Assembly: GCA_034932685.1 (NCBI GenBank) | Contig: JAYFOM010000035.1 | Span: forward strand, 1 to 10,678 | Direction of reading: 5' to 3' | Source: JAQUCI01 sp034932685 | GTDB lineage: Bacteria; Bacillota_I; Bacilli_A; Erysipelotrichales; Erysipelotrichaceae | Length of the DNA: 10,678 nt | Shown here: one piece after another, positions 1-7,135 of the stretch | Layout: every line of letters begins with the position of its first letter | Position numbering within the stretch: the stretch's first letter is position 1 | The notes under the pieces: model-generated | What the model was told of the DNA's origin: nothing | Databases searched by the model: none | Seen by the model: only the letters and a program-made list of their open reading frames with translations | Position numbers and translations under genes: made by a program

Positions 1-56
1 TTGGCTTTAGAAACTTCGATCGTTTTCGTACTCGTATCTTGATCAACTTTGCTTAA
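1..56 (+). CDS. ISL3-family-like transposase, 3' end only
   Basis: Reading from position 3, the frame encodes GFRNFDRFRTRILINFA and stops with TAA at 54-56. The pattern G[FY]RNFxxFRxRIL is the usual C-terminal tail of ISL3-type DDE transposases, which catalyse cut-and-paste movement of their element. Only 17 codons are visible, so the catalytic domain, and whether the gene is intact, cannot be judged. The other two forward frames stop early here. The likely element end 80 bp further on supports the assignment. The tail is short, so another transposase family with a similar end is possible. Confidence 0.6.
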   Translation, partial: GFRNFDRFRTRILINFA

Positions 57-136
57 CTTAAAAAGTATTCCGGTTTCCCAAAATACTCTTGTTTACTCCA
101 TTCTTATTGGTTTACCCCAACATTTGACTTAGAGCC
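1..136 (+). mobile_element. Right end of an ISL3-family-like insertion sequence (partial)
   Basis: The stretch contains the last codons of a transposase (to 56), about 54 nt of non-coding DNA, and a probable terminal inverted repeat ending at 136. Read on the minus strand inward from 136 it begins GGCTCTAAGTCAAATGTTGG, which resembles ISL3-family ends as I remember them. The left end lies outside the window, so neither the matching repeat nor the 8-bp target duplication usual for this family can be checked; the candidate right-hand duplication is 137-144 (TTTTAAAC). A weak hairpin at 64-87 (AGTATT/AATACT arms) may belong to the transposase 3' end. The family call rests on the transposase tail and this end together. 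Confidence 0.55.
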
Positions 137-140
137 TTTT

Positions 141-171
141 AAACAAGCATCATAAACATGCTTGTTTTTTT
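141..171 (+). terminator. Rho-independent terminator next to the IS end
   Basis: A perfect 10-bp stem (AAACAAGCAT at 141-150 and ATGCTTGTTT at 158-167) encloses a 7-nt loop and runs into a T tract at 164-171. It works on the + strand. It starts only 4 bp after the putative IS end at 136, so it may be the terminator of a gene that lay to the left before the IS landed, or it may now stop transcription leaving the IS. Confidence 0.8.
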
Positions 172-172
172 A

Positions 173-181
173 TGGTATAAT
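173..181 (+). promoter_or_regulatory. Extended -10 promoter of the gene at 231
   Basis: TGGTATAAT at 173-181 is a perfect extended -10 element (TG, one base, consensus TATAAT at 176-181). The hexamer 17 nt upstream (TAAACA, 153-158) is a poor -35 and lies inside the terminator hairpin, so the promoter depends on the extended -10. The predicted transcript starts near 188 and leaves a leader of about 43 nt. Confidence 0.7.
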
Positions 182-230
182 TTATTTAACAACACAAGAA
201 TTTTGTCCAATTTATAATAGAGGATGATAA

Positions 231-1208
231 ATGGCTTCAATCGTCTATCTTACAGATCGTAACATGATAGAGTATCATCGCTTAAATGGAAGTAAAGCGA
301 TGAATTTTTGGCGTCCAACCACCAGTCGTCGCATTAGTGATTTTAAACCAGGAGATCTTTTATTCTTTTTAGCAAAAGGAACTGAACGAGGGATTACTAA
401 AGAAAAAGGAATAGTGGGATATGGAAGATTCCAAAAAAATCACGCTTTATCATTTAGTCAAATGTGGAAGATATATGGTCATCAAAACGGGTATGATCAA
501 CAGCAAGAATTATACGAAGCTATAATAAAGGTAAGCAAGAATAAAAAGATGCCAAAAACCTTAAGTTGTTTGTTCTTAGTTGACATCGTTTATTTTCAAG
601 CACCAATATATCTAAGTGAGATTGGTGTAAAGATATCAAAGATGATTGAAAGTTATTTTTACCTAGACAAAGATGATTCAATGGCAACAGCTAAAATACT
701 AGCAAAAGCTAAAGAAGTAGGTGTTGATCGTTGGTCAGCAATTATTAACGATCAAGATATTGGGGTACAGGCATTTGAGAATGATTATTGTAAGCACATC
801 GTTTCAGAAGCGATTAGCAAGTTGGGGAACATCTATAGTGAAACAGAAAAGAAAAGGGCATATAAAGTATGTCAGTCGTTGCTTTTAAATTTCAACAAGC
901 AAGAACTAAATGCTGAAATGATAAAAGCAGAACATAATACGATTGTTATAGTAGAAAAGAATGCAATAAAAGTTTTTATCCCTTTAGTATCTTCCTTAAA
1001 AGACATGGTCGTAAAGATTCAGTTATTGATTGGACACATTACTTTACTTGAAAGTATGATTAAGCAAAAATTACCAAATTATGTGATAGATATCGCGGCT
1101 GTTATTGAAAATGAGCTAGCAAAAGACTATCTTGAACTCTTTCATATGAGCGACACTAATTATTTGTTGCTTTTTGATAATGAAATAGACGAAGTGCCTT
1201 TGGGATAG
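231..1208 (+). CDS. Unknown protein with an N-terminal PUA-like/EVE-type domain
   Basis: 325 residues. The start is supported by GAGG at 220-223, 7 nt before ATG. I do not recognise the whole protein. Residues about 1-130 have the layout of the PUA-like superfamily (EVE/ASCH type): a tryptophan at 27, a PGDLLFF strand-turn motif at 40-46, and IVGYGRF at 61-67, matching the usual 'GD-hydrophobic ... ivG-hydrophobic' pattern. Such domains often bind RNA or modified DNA bases. Residues about 130-325 are mostly helical with a hydrophobic strand near 237-252 and show no motif I can name; I see no signal peptide or membrane segment. The gene has its own promoter, sits directly after an IS end, and its last 53 bp overlap the convergent CYTH gene. 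A nucleic-acid-binding role is inference only. Confidence 0.75.
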   Translation: MASIVYLTDRNMIEYHRLNGSKAMNFWRPTTSRRISDFKPGDLLFFLAKGTERGITKEKGIVGYGRFQKNHALSFSQMWKIYGHQNGYDQQQELYEAIIKVSKNKKMPKTLSCLFLVDIVYFQAPIYLSEIGVKISKMIESYFYLDKDDSMATAKILAKAKEVGVDRWSAIINDQDIGVQAFENDYCKHIVSEAISKLGNIYSETEKKRAYKVCQSLLLNFNKQELNAEMIKAEHNTIVIVEKNAIKVFIPLVSSLKDMVVKIQLLIGHITLLESMIKQKLPNYVIDIAAVIENELAKDYLELFHMSDTNYLLLFDNEIDEVPLG

Positions 1209-1728
1209 ATGGTTGATATTTAATATTAAAACGATTTAAAATACTGATGAAATTCGCAAAGTGATCAAGATAATCACTTTTTACTTCATATTCTAATTCG
1301 TAATCATGTTTTGAAAGATAATAATTATTATCAAAACAAAGTTCATAATCTTTAGTTTTATGTAAGTATCTAATTGTTTTTAAATGTCCAATCAATATTA
1401 GTTTACTAATATCAATTTGATAGTATTTTAGAATAGTTTTGATGTTGGTATTATCAAAAGCTTCTAAGGTATCACCGATTACTGGTTCTTCGTACTCGAT
1501 TACACCAGTATTATCAGTAACTTTCATTGTCCATAAAAAATTAGAATTGCATTCTCTAATACGAATGATGATCTTTAAAGCCAATAATTCATGATCAATG
1601 GTGTCAAAATAACTATTGATCTGTTCAATCTTAACAGTATCAATAGATGCAATCAATTGATTAAACAATGTTTGATTGATGATGGTTTTATATTCAATTT
1701 CATGATTAACATTTAATTTATCTAACAT
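1156..1728 (-). CDS. CYTH-domain protein (YjbK-like triphosphate-binding family)
   Basis: 190 residues from ATG at 1728. CYTH proteins form a beta-barrel tunnel that binds triphosphates through many Glu, Lys and Arg side chains; members include triphosphatases and adenylate cyclases. Visible signatures are EIEYK at 10-14 (the ExExK signature), YFDT at 40-43, RIR at 56-58, the lysine of TMKV at 69, LKTIR at 116-120, YELEYEV at 143-149, and PKALR at 176-180. All expected motif blocks are present, so it is probably active, most likely as an inorganic-triphosphatase-like enzyme; substrate is not readable from sequence. The start overlaps the rodA end by 11 nt with no clear Shine-Dalgarno, suggesting translational coupling. 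A GTG at 1746 would add six residues. The 3' end overlaps the opposing gene at 231-1208, and there is no obvious terminator. Confidence 0.85.
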   Translation of the reverse strand: MLDKLNVNHEIEYKTIINQTLFNQLIASIDTVKIEQINSYFDTIDHELLALKIIIRIRECNSNFLWTMKVTDNTGVIEYEEPVIGDTLEAFDNTNIKTILKYYQIDISKLILIGHLKTIRYLHKTKDYELCFDNNYYLSKHDYELEYEVKSDYLDHFANFISILNRFNIKYQPSIPKALRLFHYQKATNN

Positions 1729-2899
1729 TACGTAGTATGTTTTCACTACTCATTTGGAAAATGATAGCCAAAGGTATCATATATGATAATAGACTTGATC
1801 CGCCGGATGATATGAAAGGAAGAGTTATTCCTGTTATTGGTAACAGCCCAGTTATCATTCCCATGTTTTCTACTTGTTGGAAAACAAGCATCCCTAAAAG
1901 ACCAATGACCATAAGTTTTTCTCTTTGTTTTTCAAACTTCATAGCGATGGATAAAAGTTTAAGATCAAAAACAGCGTTAACGATGATCACTACAGCAGAG
2001 CCAATGAAACCAAAGTTTTTACCTATAACCGCGAATATAAAATCGTTTTGAGGTTCGGCAAAATAAACCAGTGTTGCTTGAAAGCCATGCCCTGTCCATC
2101 CAGCAGAACCAATGCCAAGTAAAGCTTGATATAGCTGATTACCATAGCTTGAAATATAACTTTCAGTTTGAAGCCAACCATAAAAACGATTTAACTTATA
2201 CGAATCACCAAGGATACGAGCCAAAAGACTTGGGTTTTCATAAAACAAATAAATAACAGTAGAAAATCCAGCTACAACAACAAGTAGATAAATCCATATC
2301 CAGAACTTTCTAATCCCTGAAACCATGACTAAAACAGATAAACTTACTACGATGATCAAGGGAAGTCCAGTATCGGGTTGAGCAATTATTAATAATAGTG
2401 GTGGTACAGCGTAGGCTAAAACCTTAATGAAAAGCTTAATATCATTGAAAACGGAATCATCAACTTTGTTGTTATTATGATTATCAACAATATTTGCGAC
2501 CTGAATTATTAATATGATTTTCATGAATTCGCTTGGCTGGAAACTAGCTAAACTACCAAAATGAAACCATGCTCGTGTTCCAGATACTGGTCTGATCAAT
2601 GGTAGATTAACATATTTATCAAGTATAAGTAAACACAACAGAAATAAAAGGATCCAATAAAATACATTTGCACCAGTAAATAGTCGATCAATGCCGAAAA
2701 CTAATAAAAAGACTAAAAAACCTAATCCCAATAAAATCCAAACAGCTTGTTTATATAGGATTGTCATATTACCGCCAACAGTTAAAGGGATAGAGGAATA
2801 AACAGCCAAAAGATTAAAAGCAAATAATAACAATAAAACAAACAATAATGTTTTATCTAATGCGAACGATTTTTTCACAGCACTTAGTTGTTTCTGCAT
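1718..2899 (-). CDS. rodA: RodA/FtsW-family (SEDS) peptidoglycan polymerase, probably RodA
   Basis: 393 residues, integral membrane protein with about ten hydrophobic segments. SEDS proteins polymerise glycan strands from lipid II with a partner class B PBP; RodA does so in side-wall elongation. Seen: GTRAWFHFG at 107-115 (W111 matches the essential Trp of the family), QPSEFMKI at 121-128, QPDTG at 174-178, NDFIFAVIG at 285-293 (D286 is the likely catalytic Asp), and LPITGITLPFISSGGSS at 353-369. The ENMGM segment before it fits RodA better than FtsW. The GEE triplet usual after DFIFAVI is GKN here (293-295). The ATG at 2899 has AAGAGG at 2911-2906 with a 6-nt spacer; earlier in-frame ATGs at 2923 and 2965 lack a ribosome site, and the former falls in the promoter. 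The CYTH gene follows with an 11-nt overlap. Confidence 0.9.
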   Translation of the reverse strand: MQKQLSAVKKSFALDKTLLFVLLLLFAFNLLAVYSSIPLTVGGNMTILYKQAVWILLGLGFLVFLLVFGIDRLFTGANVFYWILLFLLCLLILDKYVNLPLIRPVSGTRAWFHFGSLASFQPSEFMKIILIIQVANIVDNHNNNKVDDSVFNDIKLFIKVLAYAVPPLLLIIAQPDTGLPLIIVVSLSVLVMVSGIRKFWIWIYLLVVVAGFSTVIYLFYENPSLLARILGDSYKLNRFYGWLQTESYISSYGNQLYQALLGIGSAGWTGHGFQATLVYFAEPQNDFIFAVIGKNFGFIGSAVVIIVNAVFDLKLLSIAMKFEKQREKLMVIGLLGMLVFQQVENMGMITGLLPITGITLPFISSGGSSLLSYMIPLAIIFQMSSENILRNVR

Positions 2900-2921
2900 C
2901 TTGATCCTCTTTATTTTATTC

Positions 2922-2930
2922 ATTGTATCA
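2922..2930 (-). promoter_or_regulatory. Candidate extended -10 promoter for rodA-CYTH
   Basis: On the minus strand TGATACAAT (2930 to 2922) is a good extended -10 (TG, one base, TACAAT), giving a start near 2915 and a leader of about 16 nt before rodA. No good -35 is seen at 16-18 nt. An overlapping alternative is TTTCAT, 16 nt, TATGAT slightly upstream. One of the two is likely, but I cannot say which. Confidence 0.5.
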
Positions 2931-2973
2931 TAAATGATAAAGTTAGTTATGAAATTTGTGGTCATGTCATTAA

Positions 2974-3002
2974 TTGAATCACGTCATGATTAGTGCTATC
3001 AT
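2974..3002 (+). promoter_or_regulatory. Promoter of the PTS-like gene
   Basis: TTGAAT (2974-2979), a 17-nt spacer, and TATCAT (2997-3002) preceded by TG at 2994-2995 form a complete extended promoter. The predicted start is near 3009, with a leader of about 16 nt. A small inverted repeat, AATCA-5 nt-TGATT (2977-2991), lies between the -35 and -10 and could be an operator, but its arms are only 5 bp. I see no catabolite-response (cre) site. Confidence 0.65.
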
Positions 3003-3024
3003 ATAAACACAAACGAGGTGTTTT

Positions 3025-4560
3025 ATGCGTAGATGGCAATCTTATTACGATGTTTTATTCTTTCCATTATTAACAATATTTACCGCAAGTGTTTTAATGG
3101 GCTTAAGTGGACTAATATTGAATAGTAACTTTCAAACAATAATCAGTTTAAATAACCCTTTTATCATTAGGGCGGCAGAGATTATAAGATACATGTGTGG
3201 ATTCATTATAAATAACACACCTTTTTTAGTATTGATAAAGTTTCTCTCTAAAAAATATGAAGACTCAACACCTGTTTTTGTAGGGGTCATAGGTTATTTC
3301 ATCTTTCATATAACAACGATGTTTTTTGCTAGTAATAAACTACCATCAGTAGTCTTTTCTTCAGTTATGGGTATCGCTGTTGATGCTAGTCGCTTAACAT
3401 TGAGTGGTTCAGGTATGCGTTATCCATTGATAACTGGTATTCTAGCAGTATTTGTAGTTAGTTTTATTACACGTTTTACTTACCGCACTTCACGAAGAAG
3501 AAGTACTTATGGGTATTTTGCTTTCGTTAATCGTGATGCTTGGGCTTTGTTTCTAACTAGTTTATTTACTTTTATAATTGGTGTTGCAACTGCGTTAGTT
3601 TGGCCTTTTGTTATAAATGGTCTTTATTATATTTTCCGTATGATCGCAAGTGACATCACAAATCCAATGAACTTATTTATTTATGGCATAATGGATCGAC
3701 TCATGGCAGTTACTGGAACTGGAAGTATCATAAGAGAACTTTTCTGGTTTGGGGAATTTGGTGGATCATGGATTGGTAATAATATCAATTATCTTGGTGA
3801 TGTAAGTATTTGGACAGCACAAAAACTTGCTAGAGTTTATAATACTGGGTTTGGGCGTTTGATAACTCCTTATTTCGTCTTGAATATTTTTGCAATTCCG
3901 GCATTACTTATCGGTACTTTCTCAACTTTTACTGATAAGATGGAAAAGAAGAAGTATACTTTATTTCTTGTTTTAGCAATAATATTATCATTGATTAGTG
4001 GTTCTATTTTACCAATCGAACTATATTTACTGATAATGACACCACTTTTGTTTGTTTTCCATATTTTCTATACTGGAGTATTGTTTGCTTTGCTTAAAGC
4101 ACTCAATGTATCTATTGGCTATGCTTATAGTGGGTCTGTTATTACTGCAACACCCGGGTCGATATTTGATCTTCTGGTTCATATCCGTGATGATGCATTC
4201 TATATTCCACTATTAACGTTAGTTATTGTAGGAGTCATTACTTTTATTGTTTATTACTTAGTAACAAGGTATTATTATAAAAAAGCATGCCTTGATATAT
4301 TAAACACAGGGGTTAAGAACAAATACATCACTAATTTTGTTTTGGCAATTGGTGGCTTGGAAAATATTAAGAAAATCTATTCGACACCAACCAAAGTTAT
4401 CTTACAAGTTGAAGATTCGTCTTTATTGAATTTTAACTTGATGAAACAACAAGGAGCAAGCAAAGTTGTTGAGACTAGAACGACATTTGATATAAGTTAT
4501 GGGGCGATAAGTTATCTATTAGTAGATGAAGTAAATAAAATGATCAAAGAAGCGAAGTAG
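3025..4560 (+). CDS. PTS IIC-IIB-like membrane protein lacking the PTS catalytic residues
   Basis: 511 residues. Residues about 10-415 are hydrophobic and follow the glucose-superfamily PTS IIC pattern; residues about 430-511 follow the IIB fold. Intact anchors include WPF at 193-195, YGIMDRL at 220-226, FWF at 240-242, IPALLIG at 291-297, PIE at 330-332, TPLLFVFH at 339-346, IGGLENIKK at 442-450, and the GAxxVV pattern at 477-482. At the functional sites the family residues are replaced: the LHH motif aligns with T232-G233-S234, the Glu of GITEPIE aligns with L329 (the Thr with I328), and the phospho-Cys of DxCxTRLR aligns with T454 (the Arg with K457). The frame is open over its full length, with a good promoter and GAGGTG 4 nt before ATG, so this is not an obvious pseudogene. 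It probably cannot do phosphoenolpyruvate-coupled sugar transport. Facilitator, sensor and non-sugar transporter are all possible. No HPr, EI or IIA gene is nearby. Confidence 0.8.
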   Translation: MRRWQSYYDVLFFPLLTIFTASVLMGLSGLILNSNFQTIISLNNPFIIRAAEIIRYMCGFIINNTPFLVLIKFLSKKYEDSTPVFVGVIGYFIFHITTMFFASNKLPSVVFSSVMGIAVDASRLTLSGSGMRYPLITGILAVFVVSFITRFTYRTSRRRSTYGYFAFVNRDAWALFLTSLFTFIIGVATALVWPFVINGLYYIFRMIASDITNPMNLFIYGIMDRLMAVTGTGSIIRELFWFGEFGGSWIGNNINYLGDVSIWTAQKLARVYNTGFGRLITPYFVLNIFAIPALLIGTFSTFTDKMEKKKYTLFLVLAIILSLISGSILPIELYLLIMTPLLFVFHIFYTGVLFALLKALNVSIGYAYSGSVITATPGSIFDLLVHIRDDAFYIPLLTLVIVGVITFIVYYLVTRYYYKKACLDILNTGVKNKYITNFVLAIGGLENIKKIYSTPTKVILQVEDSSLLNFNLMKQQGASKVVETRTTFDISYGAISYLLVDEVNKMIKEAK

Positions 4561-4574
4561 TTAGCTTCTTTTTT
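4546..4574 (+). terminator. Rho-independent terminator embedded in the PTS-like gene end
   Basis: AAAGAAGC (4546-4553) pairs with GCTTCTTT (4564-4571) around a 10-nt loop, followed by T's to 4574. The left arm is coding sequence and the TAG stop at 4558-4560 lies in the loop. It separates the PTS-like gene from the mutS operon. Confidence 0.7.
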
Positions 4575-4582
4575 GTTATAAT
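4574..4582 (+). promoter_or_regulatory. Extended -10 promoter of the mutS operon
   Basis: TGTTATAAT at 4574-4582 is a perfect extended -10 starting at the last T of the preceding terminator. The region expected for the -35 (4554-4559, GAAGTA) is a poor match and sits in the terminator loop. The predicted start is near 4589, only about 12 nt before the ATG at 4601 and just before the ribosome site. Some read-through from the PTS-like gene could also supply mutS. Confidence 0.6.
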
Positions 4583-4600
4583 TATATGCAGAGGTGTTTT

Positions 4601-7135
4601 ATGATCAAATACTCACCAATGATGCAACACTATATTAGTATTAAAAAAGACTATCAAGATGCTTTAGTTTTCTATCGCCTTGGTGATTTTTATGAAATGT
4701 TCTTTGATGATGCGAAAATTGCTTCTAATGAGTTGGATTTAGTTCTAACCGGAAGAGCAGCTGGAGTTGAAGATAGAGTACCAATGTGTGGTGTTCCTCA
4801 CCATGCTGTAAATGGCTATATTCAAAGATTAGTTCAAAAAGGTTATAAAGTGGCCATTGTTGAGCAACTTGAAGATGCTAAGGATGTCAAAGGAATTGTA
4901 AAAAGAGACGTAGTTAGAATAGTAACTCCAGGAACAATAATGGATGAACTACAAGATGATAAAAACAGTGTCTATCTTTCAGCTATTATCGACTTTAAAT
5001 ATGGATTAGCTTTAGCTACTTGTGAAATGGCTACTGGTGAAACAACTATTAAAACGATAAAGCGCAACACTTTATCGTTACAACAACAAATCCTTAAAAA
5101 TAATATAAAAGAGATTGTTATTAACGAAAGCTTTGATCAAAAATTCATATTAGCAGTTCGTGAAATGGGTTGTGTAACTATATCATATTGTGAACATACA
5201 ATAGTACTTGATTCATATTTACCACTATGTGATCATGTTGAAGAGCAATATTATCGGGATGCCTTTGGTTTGTTATTGAATTACTTAATGAGTACCCAAA
5301 GAAAAATGCTTGATCATTTAAGAAAAGTAGAACTAGATAATGATGATCAGTATTTGGAAATGGATTACGCAACACAACAAAATCTAGAAATAATCACAAA
5401 TTATCGAAACAATGGTAAAAATGAAACATTGTGGACTTTCTTAGATAAATGTAAAACGGCGATGGGAAGTCGTTTACTAAAGAAGTGGCTTGAAAAACCT
5501 CTGACTGATCTTGAACAGATAGTTAAAAGACAAGAAGCAATCACCTTTCTAATAAAGGATTTCATCGTTCGTCACGATTTGAGAAAACAATTAGATAATA
5601 TCTATGATATTGACCGTTTAATTGCGAAGGTGGCATTAAAAAGTGCCAATCCAATTGATTGTTTAAGATTGGCGCGTTCATTGAATGAAATACCAAGCAT
5701 AATTACAGCTATAAATAAAATGTCATCATATAGTGAGTTTCAAAAAATTGATGTTTGTGCAGATCTTAGTCTAAAACTTAATAATGCGATCAGTGAAAAC
5801 GCACCAGCTATTATCAAAGACGGAGGCATCTTTACAGAAGGTTATGATAGTCAGCTTGATGAATATCGTAAGCTACAAAAAGAAAGTAAACAATGGATAG
5901 TAGAACTTGAATCTAAGGAAAGAGAAAAAACTGGAATCAAAAACCTTAAAGTTGGATACAACAGAGTTTTCGGATACTACTTTGAAGTAACGAAAGCCAA
6001 TATGAATATAATCAAAGAAACAGATGGTTATATTAAGAAACAAACGCTATCAAATGCTGAAAGGTTTATATCAATCGAACTGAAAGAAAAAGAAGATGCT
6101 ATTCTTCATAGTGAAGAAAGAGCTTTAAGATTAGAATTAGAACTGTTTGATCAAATTTTAACATACATTAAAGATTACTTACCTAGACTGCAAAAAATAG
6201 CTGATATGGTAGCAACATTAGATGTTTTATGTGCATTAGCAGAAACTAGTAGTGGCGTTGATTACATTTGTCCCGTATTCTCAAAAGATAATAGTATGAT
6301 CATTAAAAAGGGACGTCATGCGGTCATGGATAAGCTTTTAACGGATCATAAGTATGTTCCAAATGATATAACTTTTGATGATAAACAACATATAATATTA
6401 TTGACCGGACCAAATATGGGTGGTAAAAGCACATATATTCGACAAGTTGCTCTATTGGTTATTATGGCACAAGTTGGAATGTACATATCTGCTCAAAAAG
6501 CGATACTACCTATTTTCGATAAGATATTCACACGTATAGGCGCAAGTGATGATATTTTAAGTGGACAATCAACATTTATGGTTGAAATGTTAGAAGCTAA
6601 TAATGCGCTTCAAAACGCCACTGCTTCATCATTAATACTATTTGATGAGATTGGACGAGGTACTTCAACATATGATGGCATGGCGTTAGCTCAAGCCATG
6701 ATAGAGTATATTGCAACGATTGTTAAAGCAAAGACGATTTTTTCTACTCATTATCATGAACTTACCCAATTGGAAGATACAATAAACACGGTATATAATT
6801 ATCATGTGGAAGTATTTGAAGAAAATGATCATGTTACTTTCCTGTATCATGTGAAGAAAGGGAAAGTCGATCGTTCTTATGGCATAAATGTTGCGCGTTT
6901 AGCAAAACTGCCAGAAGTAGTTATTAAAAGAGCAAGAGAATTACTAAAGGAATTTGAAAGTAAAAAGAGAGTCGCACAACAATCTTTTGCAGTTGTTGAT
7001 ATGGTAAAAACGGAAAATCGTTTTGACGCGATAAAAGAGAAGATTGAAATGGTAGATATTAACGAACTAACACCTTTGGCAGCACTTCAAATGATTGATG
7101 ATCTACAAAAAGAAATAAAGAAAAGAGGTCAATGA
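4601..7135 (+). CDS. mutS: DNA mismatch repair ATPase MutS
   Basis: 844 residues, close to the usual MutS1 length. MutS clamps DNA as a dimer, senses mismatches and recruits MutL. The N-terminal domain carries the mismatch-wedge motif F30-Y31-E32 (Phe-x-Glu); connector, lever and clamp domains fill the middle. The ABC-type ATPase has Walker A TGPNMGGKST at 602-611, GASDDILSGQSTF (Q-loop/signature region) after it, Walker B LILFDEIGRG (D682, E683), and the STHYHEL switch histidine motif. A C-terminal helix-turn-helix, residues about 820-844, starts ELTPLAALQMI. A QQSFAV segment near 793 may be a weak beta-clamp-binding motif. The start at 4601 has GAGGTG at 4591-4596; the in-frame ATG at 4586 lies before that ribosome site and is less likely. 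The stop overlaps the mutL start (TGATG). Confidence 0.97.
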   Translation: MIKYSPMMQHYISIKKDYQDALVFYRLGDFYEMFFDDAKIASNELDLVLTGRAAGVEDRVPMCGVPHHAVNGYIQRLVQKGYKVAIVEQLEDAKDVKGIVKRDVVRIVTPGTIMDELQDDKNSVYLSAIIDFKYGLALATCEMATGETTIKTIKRNTLSLQQQILKNNIKEIVINESFDQKFILAVREMGCVTISYCEHTIVLDSYLPLCDHVEEQYYRDAFGLLLNYLMSTQRKMLDHLRKVELDNDDQYLEMDYATQQNLEIITNYRNNGKNETLWTFLDKCKTAMGSRLLKKWLEKPLTDLEQIVKRQEAITFLIKDFIVRHDLRKQLDNIYDIDRLIAKVALKSANPIDCLRLARSLNEIPSIITAINKMSSYSEFQKIDVCADLSLKLNNAISENAPAIIKDGGIFTEGYDSQLDEYRKLQKESKQWIVELESKEREKTGIKNLKVGYNRVFGYYFEVTKANMNIIKETDGYIKKQTLSNAERFISIELKEKEDAILHSEERALRLELELFDQILTYIKDYLPRLQKIADMVATLDVLCALAETSSGVDYICPVFSKDNSMIIKKGRHAVMDKLLTDHKYVPNDITFDDKQHIILLTGPNMGGKSTYIRQVALLVIMAQVGMYISAQKAILPIFDKIFTRIGASDDILSGQSTFMVEMLEANNALQNATASSLILFDEIGRGTSTYDGMALAQAMIEYIATIVKAKTIFSTHYHELTQLEDTINTVYNYHVEVFEENDHVTFLYHVKKGKVDRSYGINVARLAKLPEVVIKRARELLKEFESKKRVAQQSFAVVDMVKTENRFDAIKEKIEMVDINELTPLAALQMIDDLQKEIKKRGQ

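Noticed and set aside
64..87. AGTATT/AATACT hairpin after the transposase stop
   Set aside because: Only 6 A/T-rich pairs with a 12-nt loop; too weak to call a terminator.
213..218. Second TATAAT upstream of the gene at 231
   Set aside because: It would start transcription around the ribosome site and has no -35 or extended TG; the copy at 176-181 is better placed.
1737..2051. Open + strand frame of 104 codons inside rodA
   Set aside because: Antisense to clear RodA motifs, no ribosome site, and composition typical of a reversed membrane gene.
2071..2256. Open + strand frame of 61 codons inside rodA
   Set aside because: Antisense to conserved RodA sequence; no promoter or ribosome site.
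2900..2965. Longer rodA start at 2965 or 2923
   Set aside because: Neither has a ribosome site; 2923 overlaps the predicted -10 and the extra residues do not match the family start.
3025..4560. PTS-like gene as a pseudogene
   Set aside because: The frame is full length, its membrane and IIB fold anchors are kept, and it has good expression signals.
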